A stretch of DNA of 64,000 nucleotides from Heterohyrax brucei (Eukaryota; Chordata; Mammalia; Hyracoidea; Procaviidae), in the NCBI GenBank assembly GCA_028571685.1, contig CM053143.1, forward strand, positions 157,536,329 to 157,600,328, written 5' to 3'. Positions 1 through 11,231 of the stretch are shown here, piece after piece. The notes beneath the pieces are model-generated. The model was not told the origin of the DNA, ran no database searches, and saw nothing but the letters and a program-made list of their open reading frames with translations. The stretch's first letter is position 1, and each line of letters opens with the position of its first letter. A program made the translations under genes and the position numbers.

Positions 1-1232
1 TTACCAGGACTCTTTTTATGTTCTGCCATTTGAAAAAACTACTTCTTTGGGTGACTTTCTGGTTGGGCTGCCAGTAATGAACAAAATCTGCCTAATGGCG
101 TTCTTTGGAGCTACATGGTGTTTAAACAGCAGCCCTCAAATGCAGGATGAAGACACAGTTTGACCAACACTGTGAGATACAGGGCTATAAAACCATAGAG
201 CTACCACATCATCTCAAGTAGGTGCTGTAATACAGCCTCAGATTTTTTCCAAGAGTCTCGTATTTCTCATTGCGGTTTTCCCATTAGCACGGAGCCTGGC
301 TGGCACCCATATGCTGATGTTGTGTGTACATTTAGAGACATTTCTGTGGGAAACCTAGAAGCTGTAAAAGAGCATCCCAAGTTAAGGTATTAAAAAGTTT
401 GAAGAATTAAACCGAGTTCAAAATGCCTTGAACACAGATCCTATGACATAAACATTAGACTATAGAGTTGGTGTGAGAATGAAATGAAATCATTAAGGTA
501 GATTCCAGTATAAAGTAAGTATGGTAGCCACTGAGATAATGGTATTGTGATTCCTCATGTATTTTTTCATGTCTAATACTTACATATTACTATAGAAATG
601 TGGTTATTTTAGCACAATTTTTATCTTGTAAATGATCTGACATTTCTCATTTTCTCATTTATATGCATGATACCACTTCTGTTTTTGTTTCACCAGTTTT
701 AATTAATCAATCATTTCTATTTATGAAGATTTTTCCACTTCCTCCAGTCTTTTGATATCAGTCTAACACTCTCAGAATTTGTCAAAATAATTAGAGATGT
801 TTAAGGACTCTGTAAGACAATTATCTTAATTCCATATGATAACTGCCATGAGGTTCAGTTGATATGCCTGTGTTTAATTCTTCTGAGTATTCTTTTTATC
901 TTTGCCAGAAGCTTTAGAACTTTAGAGAATTCCTTTACTTCTTGGACACATCAAAAATTTAATAACTATGTTTAATGATTGTTATTTTTGTTTCTAGTAT
1001 TTTAAAAATACAATAATCTTATTTCTTTTAAAGTTGAGATTTCTATGGTTTTATGGGAGAAGAGGTGAAATATATACCTTACAGTCAGAATTTTTTTTTT
1101 TTTGGCTTCATATGTTTTCCATAAACCAGCATTTACCTTGTTTCACTTGTACAGGTAAGTGTGTTTGATTTTTCCACCTTGTGTTTGGTGTAAGTTTGTG
1201 TTCTTTCACTCCTTGGAAACTCTGTACTCTGA
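1..1232. other. Unassigned AT-rich sequence
   Basis: No open reading frame, RNA gene or repeat family that I recognise. It contains ordinary AT-rich sequence with a T tract near 1089-1104. It could hold very old repeats too diverged to see by eye. Confidence 0.5.
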
Positions 1233-1290
1233 TCTATAGGGTTTCAATGAGCTAGAACTGACTCAACAACAGTGGGTTTGTTTTTTACCA
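1233..1290 (+). mobile_element. AfroSINE 3'-tail fragment
   Basis: Only the conserved SINE tail is present: a degraded form of the 'gctatgagtcggaa...gactc' block followed by 'cagtgggtttg' and a T-rich end. The tRNA-like head is missing. Confidence 0.6.
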
Positions 1291-1556
1291 GATTACTGCT
1301 CACTTGCCTAATACTGGCTATTAGTCACTTACTCTGCTTCAAAAACTTGGACTCTCCATTCTGCAACAATTAGTTTTTTTTTTTTTTTTTTTAGGGGACA
1401 TAATTGACCAAGAAAATTCATAAGAAAAGAAATATCTGGGTCCTACCCTAGAAATTTCCTATCTTGAATAATCTTCCCGACCACAACCACTTGTGTAGTA
1501 AGGTTGGTCAACAAACTAGATGCTACTTCCAAACTTAGAAATGTTCTTGATACTTG

Positions 1557-1720
1557 CCATCAGGTTGATTCTGACTTATAATGGTCTCATGCATTACAGA
1601 GTAAAACTACTTCACAGATTTTCTTGGCTGTAACCCTAAGAGAAACGTCACTAGACTTTTTCTTTCTCAGTACTACCAGATGAATTGGAACTGGCAATCT
1701 TTAGGCTAGTAGACAAGTAA
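1557..1720 (-). mobile_element. AfroSINE, long subtype, degraded
   Basis: Read on the minus strand, this matches the longer AfroSINE layout, which carries an extra segment between the B-box region and the tail (antisense 'ggctgtaa...' block near 1628). It is strongly diverged, so the edges are approximate. Confidence 0.5.
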
Positions 1721-1809
1721 TGTACATCCAAATACCTAAACAAGTATGTGCCATCCAAATACCTAAACTAGGAAACTGTTGCTGTTAAGTGCCGTGGAGT
1801 CAATTTCCC

Positions 1810-1972
1810 ATTCATAAAAACTTGCTACTCCAGTAGATTCCTACTCATTGTGACCAGATAGGACAGAGTAGAACTGCCCCATAGAGTTTCCAGTGAGCAC
1901 CTGTTGTTTTCAAACTGCTGAACTTTGGTTAGTAGCTGTAGCACTTAACCACCATGCCACCAGGGTTTCCTA
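1810..1972 (-). mobile_element. AfroSINE, near full length
   Basis: The antisense order is tail, 'gtagaactgccccatagag', then B-box and A-box regions, ending at 1950-1972 with antisense 'cttaaccaccatgccaccag', the SINE 5' end. The 3' tail is degraded. Confidence 0.75.
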
Positions 1973-2074
1973 TATTGCAAAGATCTCAAAATTTCCTGAT
2001 GATTTCAATTTCAAGTTAGACTACATGATTGATTCACTTATCCTACATCTAGGCCTTTTTTGAAGACGGAGCAA

Positions 2075-2172
2075 GACTGATCCCTAAGATTCCCAAAGAA
2101 CAACTGGTGGATTTGAACTGCCAACCTTTTGGTTAGTAGCTGCAGCTCTTAACCACTATAACACCAGGGCAC
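2075..2172 (-). mobile_element. AfroSINE 5'-half fragment
   Basis: The 5' half of the SINE in antisense: 'ctggtggatttgaactgcc' at about 2105 and the antisense A-box region 'cttaaccactataacacc' near 2150. The 3' half is missing. Confidence 0.7.
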
Positions 2173-2665
2173 CTAAGAAATAGCACCCTTAAAATCTCAC
2201 TCAGTGTTGGAGTAACCATGCTTTTTTTCCACAGCCCAAGCAGCAGAATCTTAGGCAGATTCTCTGCTTGTATAATAATCCCTGTCATTAATTGCTATGC
2301 CAGTAAAAATTAAGTTGAAAAGAAACACACTATATAAATTCCTTTCCTTGGCAAAATGAAAAACAAACAAAATTCAAAGATTAATGAAGTATTGTACACT
2401 CAAGTAACACTGTCATAGCACTATCATTGTGTCTCTGATATCTCTTAGCTTTGCGTAAATTAAAAATTAAGAGAATTTGTGGAATCGTGGTATAAAGTAC
2501 TTTTAGACATTGAATTTCCATTTCCTTTTATAGTATCAATTTTAAGAAGAATCTGTTTTGTAGAGATGGTTTTCTTGTTGAAAAGGTGAAAGCAGTCATG
2601 TCATAGCTCCATGCTTCTATGTTACTTGCTGAGAACTGGACTAAAATCTTTTTTAAAGCACAGTT

Positions 2666-3340
2666 AGTATTTATTTTTATTTTATTATGATTGAATTAGA
2701 ATATACAATCTCGTATAAATTTGCATACCCATCAATGAGCAGCTCCCACTGCTCTCCCTGCCCAGTGACAGCACACTCCTCTTCCCCGCTCTGTACACGT
2801 CATATCCTCCTAACAATCTGCTATCCCTTCCTTTCCACTCTCTCCCACACGTCCAATAAGAGGTCAGCCTGATGATGTCCTATAGATGCATAGAACCATA
2901 AACTACACACATGATATGACTGCCCTGTATCACCAAGTGCAATCCATTTCTGTCTGAAGAGTTGACCTCCATTATTTATGCACAGGGGCAGCATCGGGGC
3001 CAGGGGCCATGCTCCCAGGGAAACCCCGAGGCTTCTGGACCATCATTTGTGGTCTTTTGGTGGAGATCTCAGGGTGAACTTCCTTTTATTTTTGTGTTGC
3101 CAGTGAGACTCCATTTGGTGAGCCCCATCACAGCTATCACTGGTGGTGGCTAGGCACCACCCAGTTCTTCTGGTCACATGTCGATGTAGTCACCCGCTCA
3201 CGTGGTCTCTCTGTCTTCTGGATTCTCTTTGTCCCATGTCATTCTGGAGATCATCTATTCCTGCTGAGTTGGGACCATTTGCTGTACCTCTGATGGCAGC
3301 TTGGTAGCTTTTAAGACCCCAGCCACTACTCACTCAAGTA
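2666..3340 (-). mobile_element. L1 (LINE-1) 3'-UTR fragment
   Basis: This piece is clearly related to the 3' UTR of the full-length L1 at 54.17-61.39 kb: A-rich start on the minus strand, the 'cccactgctctccctgccc' pyrimidine-rich block, the 'ggccatgctcccaggg' block and the 'gtagcttttaagacccc' block, in the same order. It holds UTR only and is 5' truncated before ORF2. The small ORFs here (2687-2872, 2962-3153) are antisense to UTR and not genes. Confidence 0.85.
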
Positions 3341-3401
3341 CAGTTATTAAAGATTTTTGCTCATTTATTTGTTTGGTAGATAATTGTAGCTGTCTATAAT
3401 T

Positions 3402-3562
3402 AGCAGAAACTCTGGTGACATAGTGGTTAAATGCTACAACTGCTAACCAGAAGATTAATAGTTCAAATCCACAAGGCACTAATCACAAACTGTGTGGGGC
3501 AGTTCTACTCTGTCTATGAGGTTGCTGAGTCAGAATTGGTTCAATGGCAGTGGTGGGGCAGT
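3402..3562 (+). mobile_element. AfroSINE, near full length
   Basis: It begins at 'aaactctggtgacatagtgg', has a B-box-like 'agttcaaatcca' at about 3461 and 'gtggggcagttctactctgt' at about 3496. The tail carries deletions. Confidence 0.75.
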
Positions 3563-4050
3563 GATTGTAATTAGTTGTTGGTAACTATTAACTACTACAC
3601 AATTTCCCCATCAAATTGTGTAAAAGAAAGTCCTAGACCAAAATCTAATACCCAGACAGACACTTATTGGCAAGCAGGTACTCAGTACATAATCAAATAG
3701 CTTATATTCTGTATGCTCAAAGAAGTTCCAGCTGTCTGTTCTTTTATGTGATTAAAAACACATTTCACTTGAAAGATTCCTTTTAAAATAATGCTGCAAT
3801 ATTCTAACGCTGCGTGCATCTGATCATCTAGCAGAATCAATCAATCAGTAATCCTCAGAACCACTGGTAGATGACAGCTCCACACGCTTCTCTTAAAGCC
3901 GTGGGATGAAGGGTCCGATGAAGTTTTACATTTGGTTTAATATAAATTTTAATGATTAAAAAATAAATAAGTTATCTTCCACTTTTTGAAAGTTTGCTTT
4001 ATTCCTCTACTTTTACAACAAAACAAAACAAAACAAAAACTATATCAGTA
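3563..4050. other. Unassigned sequence
   Basis: I recognise no gene or repeat family. A short A-rich (AAAAC)n tract lies at 4016-4039, just before the MER2-like element. Confidence 0.5.
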
Positions 4051-4385
4051 CAATTGACCCTCAGTTTCTGCAGGTTCCATGTCTGCAGATTTAACTAACT
4101 GTAGACAGAAAATCTTAGCAAAAGAAGAGTTACATTTAGATAGTGTTGAACCCTGTGTTTACATATCTATCTACCTACTCTACATTATTTACACAGAAAC
4201 TATTTACATACTATTTACATTATATTAGGTATTATAAGTATTCTCCAGACAATTTAAAGTATACCTGAGGCTTTGCATAGGTTATATGCAAATACTATGC
4301 CAGTTTATATAAGGGATTTGAACATCCAGTATTCTGGTATCTGTGGGTGGTTCGGGAGCCAATTCCCAATGTTATCAACGCTACC
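4051..4385. mobile_element. Tigger-family MITE, MER2-like
   Basis: The ends form imperfect terminal inverted repeats: 'caattgaccctcagtttctg' at 4051 and the 'tatctgtgggtggttcggga' to 'caattccc' region around 4339-4368. The inner block with 'tttacattatattaggtatt' (about 4216) and 'gcataggttatatgcaaata' (about 4276) fits the MER2 consensus as I remember it. It is about 335 bp, close to the usual MER2 length, and codes for nothing. It is a eutherian-wide non-autonomous DNA transposon that would have relied on a Tigger/pogo transposase. The name is from memory. Confidence 0.7.
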
Positions 4386-4902
4386 TATTTTTGCTAACTG
4401 AAAGAAATCTAATGAGGATTTTTGCTTTTCTGAAAAAAAACAAAAAGCTCAAATTACTTTTAGCAGGAGAGCCACACGCATCTCAGTCCTCTCCAGCAAG
4501 CTAGATGCTGGGATAGAGTATCTAGGTCAAGGCGTTTGCTGCTGGTTTTATGCAGTGGCTTGGCCAAGCTTTTCCTTTCCAAATTCTCTGCCCTTATTGA
4601 AGGACCCAGCCACAGCCAAATTCTAGTAACATACAAGATCCCATCCTCTGCTTATCCCTTGTGCATTTCTCTAATTGTAGGACTTGGTGCATCCTTAGAC
4701 GGCACAGTTAATATAAATCCAGCTCTTCTGTGGATTTGAACCAGAGAGCTTCAACCCAGCAACTGTGTACCATTGCTGCCTAGGCTGCCACCACCACGTC
4801 TCAGCCTTCAAGTGTGCTCACGGTCTTCTAGATCCTACTGAGTGAAACTGCACTATACCTGTTGCTGTGGAGATGCTTCCAACATGTAACAACCCCAGAG
4901 GG
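4386..4902. other. Unassigned sequence
   Basis: No recognised repeat. The ORF at 4536-4739 has no family likeness and no supporting context. Confidence 0.45.
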
Positions 4903-5075
4903 TGGAAATCCTGGTGATGTAGTGTTTTACAGCTGTGCTGCTAAACAAAATGTTAGCAGTTCAAATGTACCTGGTGCTTTTTGGAAAGGCTATGGGGCAG
5001 TTCTACTCTGTCCTATAGAGTCCTTACGATTCAAAATAGACTTCACAGCATTGGGTTAGGCTTTTTTGTTTGTTT
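4903..5075 (+). mobile_element. AfroSINE, near full length
   Basis: The head is 'gaaatcctggtgatgtagtg', the B-box region 'agttcaaatgtacctgg', and the tail has 'cagttctactctgtcctata' and a degraded 'cagcattgggtt' followed by a T-rich end. Confidence 0.8.
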
Positions 5076-5079
5076 ATAG

Positions 5080-5155
5080 GGTGTAGTAGAATTGCCCTAT
5101 AGATTTTCCAGGGAGTGGCTGGTGGATTCTAAAGGCCAATTCTTGATTAGCAGCC
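5080..5155 (-). mobile_element. AfroSINE fragment
   Basis: An antisense middle section ('gtagaattgccctatagatt') runs directly on from the T-rich tail of the preceding plus-strand copy, so two SINEs lie tail to tail. Confidence 0.5.
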
Positions 5156-5815
5156 AATTGCTCAGGCTGTGTATTTAGCATATCATTCCTGCTTTTACTA
5201 AGTAAAGATTTTTTCTTCCTTTTTTTTTTTTCAGGTTTTTATGTGTTATTTGGTTTGATTTGGTAGATTAATGTTGGGGACTGGGAGTGCTCAAAAGTTT
5301 TTTGTATATAAAAGAATATAACCATTTTCTTCACTTTCTGGCACTTCTACTTATAAAAGATTTTATAGGAACACTCTTATCTGGAGGGGCAGTAGAACCA
5401 AGGTGAATCTTATTATTATTATTTTAAACATTCATTATGCTCACAAACAAGCTATTAATTTCACCCATGAGGTCTCATTTCTAGTGTTTAGTTTTCTAAT
5501 TAGCAACATTTCTGGTGTGGTTTAAGATAAGAAGCTGGATCTGAATTGATCCTTCTGATTAAATGGTAGGAGCCTACCCTCAGAGTGTGACTTCCTGATT
5601 AGGAGCTGATTGTCTCTGGGGTACAGCCAGAGACATAATACCACATAATACACCATACACCAGCATAATACCACAGCTATATAAAAGGTTGTTTTAAAAT
5701 AAATTACAGTTGTGATAATATCACCTGTTCTCTGAACAGGATCAGAATATCAGGCTTCTATTTTTTTTTTTTTTTTTTTGTCATCCAACTATATACAACT
5801 TGTGGCACAGAGCAG
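5156..5815. other. Unassigned sequence
   Basis: No gene or clear repeat. T tracts lie at about 5219-5232 and 5761-5779. The second one directly precedes the SINE at 5821. Confidence 0.45.
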
Positions 5816-5820
5816 ATGCT

Positions 5821-5990
5821 GAACCAAAACCAAAAACCAAACCCACTGCCATCGAGTCAGATCTGACTCATAGTGACCCTATAGGTCAGAGTAGAATCAT
5901 CCCACAGAGCTTCCATGGAGAGCCTGGTGGATTTGAACTGCCAACCTTTTGTTTAGCAGACGTAGCACTATCAGGTTTTCCACAGGTGCT
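5821..5990 (-). mobile_element. AfroSINE, near full length
   Basis: A well-kept antisense copy: A-rich 'accaaacccactgccatcga', then 'ctcatagtgaccctatagg', 'tggatttgaactgccaacc' and antisense A-box remnants at about 5958-5985. Confidence 0.85.
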
Positions 5991-6149
5991 CAAACAGAGT
6001 AGATTTGAAAGAATTTTATGTGGGAGCTACTAAACAATAAAAGTAAGAATTATCTGTGATGACTCATTGATAAATTTTGTCATGTGGCCAGATGTAAGTA
6101 AAATTTGCTCCATCTCCTTGAAAACACTTTACCTTCTTATAGTTCTCTA

Positions 6150-6318
6150 TTGGAAACCCTGGTCGTGTAGTGGTTAAGTGCCTTGGCTACTAACCAAAAG
6201 ATTGGCAGTTGGAATCCACTAGGCACTTCTTGGAATCTCTGTGGGGCAGTTCTGCTCTGTCCTATTGGGTAGCTATGAGTTGGAATGGACTTTATGGCAG
6301 TGGGTGTTTGTTTTTATA
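6150..6318 (+). mobile_element. AfroSINE, near full length
   Basis: The head 'ggaaaccctggtcgtgtagt' carries the A-box region. The inner 'gtggggcagttctgctctgt' and the tail 'agctatgagttggaatggac' with 'ggcagtgggtgtttg' are present in order. Confidence 0.88.
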
Positions 6319-6420
6319 TTGCCCCATCATCACTGAGATTATTTTCATATTTTATTTTTTCAATATCAAAAGTATATAGATGATTCAATAAACTAGAAAC
6401 TTTTTGGTTGTGCTAAGCAT

Positions 6421-6457
6421 TCATATATATATGTGTGTGTATATATATATATATATG
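6421..6457. repeat. TA/TG microsatellite
   Basis: Alternating (TA)n, (TG)5 and (TA)n directly before the 3' end of the L1 fragment at 6460. Confidence 0.85.
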
Positions 6458-6459
6458 TA

Positions 6460-7930
6460 ATTGTGATGGAGTGAGAGTATATCATCCAAGTTAAATTTGA
6501 AAGCCTGCCTACTTGCAACTCCTTCTGCATTCCTTGCCTGGTGACAGCACACTCCTCCTTTCCATTCGATACATATCATATTCTCTTAACAATCTCCTGT
6601 CCTCTCCTATCCACCCTCTCCTCTCCCCTCTAGTAAGAGGCCAGTAGGACAGCATCCTCTAGATGCATAAAACCATGAAGTGCACACACCATATGGTCAC
6701 ACTGTGTCCCAGAGTCCAGTCCATTTCTGTGTGAATAGATGACCTCAGCAATGATTTCTGGTCAGGGGCAACAGCAGGTCTAGTGGCTATGCTCCCAGGG
6801 GACCCCTCAGGTTGCCAGACCATTGGTTGCTGTCTTTTAGTGGAGTTCTTGAGGCACACTCCTCTTTTTCTTGTGTCGCCACAGGGACTCAACATTGTGT
6901 GCCCCGTCACAGCTGTCTTTGGTGGTGGCCAGGCACCATCTTGCTCTTTTGGTCACATGTTGATACAAATCACTCGTTCATGTGGGTCCTTCTGTCTTCT
7001 GGGCTCTTTTTCTCTCTTGTCTTTGTTGACTGTTCTAACCTAGTTGGGGCCATTTGGTGTACCTCAGATGGCAGCTTGCTAGCTTTTAAGATCCCAGATG
7101 CCATTTACCAATATGGAGTACAGAAGACTCTCAGCAATAAGCTAATTATGCCCATTGGCCTCGATGTCCCGCATGGTCCCTGGAACCCTGCCACTGCTGT
7201 TCTGTCCTTGCTATATTAGGTTAAGATGAGAAGAGTTTACAGTTTATGTTGAAGTCCAGTTAAGTTGATCTTCTACCTAATGTATGCTGTCACCACTTTC
7301 ATCCAACCAAATTTCTGTAACTGCCTAACCTATAGCTGTCCTTCTCCCTCCCTTCCTCCCTCCCTTCCCTTCCTTGCAGCCATCAAAGAATCTTTTCTTC
7401 AATACATGAATCTGTATTTAAGTCCTCATAGTAGGGATCTCATACAATATTTGTCCTGTGCCACTGACTAATATCACTCAACACAATGTCCTCCAATTGG
7501 AACCAGGTTATGAGATGCTTCTTAATATCATCGTAGTTCTTCATCGTTGCATCGTGTTCCAATGAGTATATACACCATAGTTTGTTCATCCATTCATCTG
7601 TTGTTGGGCATTTGGGTTGATTTCATCATTTTGCTATTGTGGACTGTGCTGCAATAAACTTTTGTGTGCATGTATCTGTTTGTGTAGCTACCCTTGATTC
7701 TGTAGGATAAATTCCAATCAGTGGGATATCAAATGATATATCTATTTCCAGCTTTTTAAGGAAGTGCCAGATTGCTTTCCAAAGCAGTTGTGCCATTTTG
7801 TAATCCTACCAGCAGTTTCAAAAAGTTCCGATTTCTCCATGACCTCTCCAACATTTGTTGTTTAGTGTTTTTTGGATCATGCTGTTTGGGTGAGGTGGTA
7901 TCTCATCATAGTTTTGATTTGGATTTATTC
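6460..7930 (-). mobile_element. L1 3' fragment: 3' UTR plus end of ORF2
   Basis: About 800 bp of the same lineage-specific L1 3' UTR seen at 54.2-55.2 kb, followed by antisense sequence for the C-terminal part of ORF2 from about 7380 to 7930 (counterpart of 55.14-55.68 kb). Markers are 'ttgttgggcatttgggttga' near 7600 and 'tggactgtgctgcaataaac' near 7640. The element is 5' truncated and its coding part is full of stops. The track-sized ORFs across it are in non-coding frames. Confidence 0.85.
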
Positions 7931-8131
7931 AGAAATATTTATTATAGAACCTATATTTCATCTAGATATCACATGAACTTATTGAGGTGATACACAGGTG
8001 GATTGAAGACAACATCATGATATGAACTTTTCCCTTCCATTTAAGGCAATCAGTATTCCTAACACCACAACAGTAACTGCTATTTTAATAGACATGTTTC
8101 ATTATAGGAGTTTATGATTTATTTCATACCA

Positions 8132-8205
8132 AATAAACAAATTAAATCCATTAATGTTGAGTCATTTCTGACTCATAGAGACCCTATAGGGCAGATGAAG
8201 CTCTG
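8132..8205 (-). mobile_element. AfroSINE 3'-half fragment
   Basis: Antisense tail with 'ctgactcatagagaccctat' at about 8168. The head is not present. Confidence 0.6.
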
Positions 8206-9284
8206 TTAAGTTCTTAGTTTTTCTTTTGGCTAGAGAGTTTGTGGTTGTGCCTTGCATTATTAAAGATAACTGTGGTGGGCCTTGCATAGAACAATTATCA
8301 ATAAGAATGGAACATGAATCACATTCTCTGGAGTTCTCTCAGGATTTAGTTTTCTTATTAGCTCTTTTTTGTAGTTTTATTTTGCTTTTATAGGCTCTTC
8401 AATTATGTTTGTTGGCTCATATTTTGCCTACCTTCTGTGTTTGTGTTTTTATGATTCTTTTTAATTCTGTGTTTCAGTTTTACTCTTTTCACTACTTTTG
8501 TTTCCCCTAACTGTACCTTATTATGTTTTCAGGTAATTCCTTCTCCATTGTTTTATCTTATCTTGTCGTTTATTCTTCAGCTACACCTGATTTTTTTTTT
8601 TTTTTCCTTTCTCCCCAGAGTTTCTTTTCTGAGCTCACTATTTCACAAATTTCTTTCTTCTTCTTTTTTTCTTTTGTCTATTTCTGTTCAGTTCTGGACT
8701 TATGATTCAAGGTGTTTCTGCAAATGCTCAAAGGTGATTTTTTCAAGTTTGATTACTCTGTTAAGATTTTCTGTTTTGTGTGTTGCTTTTGCAAATGTGT
8801 CTCCTTAAATGTTTCGATTCATATTTTCAACTCTCTTCTTAGAGAAGCTTTATATAGCCTGATTTTTTTCTGTTTATTTGAAAACATCTCATAGTTTTCT
8901 CATCCAATGAGAAAACCCTATTGGTGGTGAGAGATCTGCATGGCTCTCAAACTTTTTCAGTTCAAGGAGATAATATAACTCAGTGTTAATACATAAGACC
9001 TTTAGTGTTTGGGGGAAAAATGCTTTTGAGATTATCTTTTCTTTTCCTTCTAATACTTGAATTTATATCTTTTGTTTTCTTCTTTCCTTTAGTCAGGCCT
9101 CCAGTGAATATTTTCCTTAAAAAGCATGCCCTTCCAATTCCCAGCACCGAAAGAAGTCTTCAGAAGATTGCTACTCTGCACACCTTTAATTCTCTTCCTT
9201 TTAATTCTTAGTAGTTTCTAACCTCTCTGAGACAGGCCTCAGCCATTGTGATGGGCAAATGTATGTGTCAGCTTAGCTAGGCTA
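8206..9284. other. Unassigned T-rich sequence
   Basis: Long T-rich and CT-rich runs (8591-8607, 8655-8680). The several overlapping ORFs are low-complexity F/S/L translations of these tracts. It may be a very old antisense LINE, but I cannot show that. Confidence 0.4.
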
Positions 9285-9399
9285 TACCCACTGTTGCAGA
9301 GTAAATAACTGACTCACAGTGACCATGCAGTGTTTCTAAGCGTACAAACCTTTACCAAGGCATGCTGCTATGTCTTTCTCCCATGGACTGTGGTAGTTT
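9285..9399 (-). mobile_element. AfroSINE, long subtype, outer part (split by LTR)
   Basis: The tail and the extra long-subtype block ('ctgctatgtctttctcccat' at 9365) are followed by 'tggtagttt'. The SINE resumes after the LTR at 9953 with antisense 'caaactgttgatctttctgttagc'. Confidence 0.6.
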
Positions 9400-9952
9400 T
9401 GAAACCAGTGACAGGCCCTATTTTCAAATGGGAGATTAAAATAGTCAGGACTAATTGTTTGCCTGTTTTTCAAGACTAATTGTTAATGCATCTTTCTTAA
9501 AATTCCTGGCTTCTTAACATTACCTGGCTCAGGCAGAAAATCACACATTATCTTACAGAAGCCACTGAGATAAATCTTTATAGCTTTGCAACTTCTTAGG
9601 AACACCAAACAAGTGGAGGCACCAATTTGATGACCCCCTTCTCAGGTGACAACTGAGAGCCTCCTAGACCCTGGTTCCTGATAGATAGTCTGCCTGGCCC
9701 ACTCTTAGACTGATGCCTTCCCCCAGTTGCCCACATAGTTTCTCCCTGACACCTGCCCCTGCACTGGAACATAGCCTCTCTCTTTAAAACCCTGATCTTG
9801 CCTGACAACTACAGACATGCTTTGAGGACAAGAATACCTCCTTGTCCTATTACAGTGCTGGTTTACAAATAAAAACTTCTGATCACTTACCCAAGCTCCT
9901 GTCTCAGAGATTGGATTCGCAACAAGTGGGAACCTGGAGTTTTGTCCAGCAA
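9400..9952 (+). mobile_element. Solo LTR of an endogenous retrovirus
   Basis: LTR features in order on the plus strand: a long GC-moderate U3-like part, a TATA-like 'tttaaaacc' at about 9783, a polyadenylation signal AATAAA at 9868-9873, and a U5-like end with 'ctcctgtctcagagattgg' at about 9896-9914. It sits inside an AfroSINE, and the direct repeat TAGTTT (9394-9399 and 9953-9958) may be the target duplication. The exact ends are uncertain because neighbouring SINE sequence also fits 'gaaacc' at the left edge. No gag, pol or env sequence and no second LTR is present. A class I (gamma-like) origin is my guess from the U5 sequence. Confidence 0.65.
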
Positions 9953-10003
9953 TAGTTTCAAACTGTTGATCTTTCTGTTAGCAGTTGAATGGATTAACAA
10001 AGT
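9953..10003 (-). mobile_element. AfroSINE remainder after LTR
   Basis: Antisense 5' part of the same SINE that begins at 9285, containing 'tttctgttagcagttgaatgg'-type head sequence. Confidence 0.5.
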
Positions 10004-10015
10004 GCAAAGTGTTAT

Positions 10016-10172
10016 AAACAAACCCAATCCACTGCCATTGAGTTGATCCCAACTCATAGCGACACTATTGGACAGAGAAGAACCACCCTACAGAGTATTT
10101 TCCCCCCCAACCCATAAGGAGCACTTGGTGGGTTCAAACCATTCATGTCTTGGTTAGCAGCCTTAGCAACAG
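10016..10172 (-). mobile_element. AfroSINE
   Basis: Antisense copy starting 'caaacccaatccactgccat' and ending in a degraded head at about 10165. A C run (about 10102) interrupts it. Confidence 0.8.
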
Positions 10173-10303
10173 GCTAGTCAATTCCAATTCATAGTGACCA
10201 TATATGGGCAGAGAAGAACTACTTCATAGAGTTTCCAAGGAGCACCTGATGGATTTGAGCTGACAATCTTCTAGTTAGTAGACATAGCACTTAACCACTA
10301 TTG
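10173..10303 (-). mobile_element. AfroSINE, 3' truncated
   Basis: A second antisense copy directly behind the first, from 'ctagtcaattccaattcata' to 'cacttaaccacta'. Its A-rich tail is missing. Confidence 0.75.
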
Positions 10304-11231
10304 ATTTCCAAAGCAGTTATTAATCAAACACTTACCTAGACATGGGAGTGAAGGTATTTTTAGATTCAATTAACAGCTACAATCAGTTGATTATAAGTAA
10401 TAAAGATTATAAAGTAATAATGTGAGTGGGACTCATTTAATGACTTGAAGGCCTTAAGAGCAGAAAAACTGAGGTCTTTCTGGAGAAAGAGAAAATCTGC
10501 TTTCTTGTTTTCCATGCACTCTTTATCTGATTACTGACTTTGACTCTGGAGATGGTGCTGTGAGGTTTAGATGTGTATTTCTTGACCTATGCATATATTT
10601 GTGCTTGGTCACTATGAGTCAGAATCAACTCCACAGCAATGGATTTGGTTTTAAGCTACTTGGAGGGTGATTTTATTTGCTCTCATTGTAGATTTGAAGG
10701 GTTTTGTAGGGAAGTTACAGGGGACTGGGATTTAGGCAGCTGCAGTTTTCCAAAAGCCCTGAAGCCCTGTGTAGGTTTCAAACATGAGTCTTTATTGACT
10801 GATGCTTTACTGTGAGTCTCTGGTATATTTTAGCAGTCATGGCTGAACTTACATTATACTATGTCTTTAAGCTATGTCTTTAAAGGAAGTGTTTTCTTTT
10901 ACAGCATCTCTCGTTTACTGTTTTACAGGGAAGGAGGGTTTAAACCCTTGTTATTGGAACAGAAAGCATGACTAGCTGCCTGCACAATGCCATTTCACTT
11001 GTATAATGTAGTAAGAGCTCCTTTTCCCAAAGCTTATTGTGTGACTAAGAATAAAGAGCACCTTCTTCTTGGCTGACTCATTTTGAGCCAGGGGACCCAG
11101 CTTTGTCAATGAACCTGGAGTGGATTATATATCATTCTCTCAAGCTATGTAGCCCTTGGCAGGGCACATTTTAGACATTCCTATAAATTGATTCATGCTC
11201 TTTAATATCACAGTAAGCTTGAGTCAACTTA
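10304..11231. other. Mostly unassigned; SINE tail at 10605-10655
   Basis: A plus-strand AfroSINE tail fragment ('cactatgagtcagaatcaac', 'caatggatttggtttta') lies at 10605-10655. The rest shows no gene or clear repeat. Confidence 0.5.

Noticed and set aside
6421..6457. TA-rich run as a promoter TATA region or origin
   Set aside because: A plain TA/TG microsatellite abutting an L1 tail, with no gene on either side.
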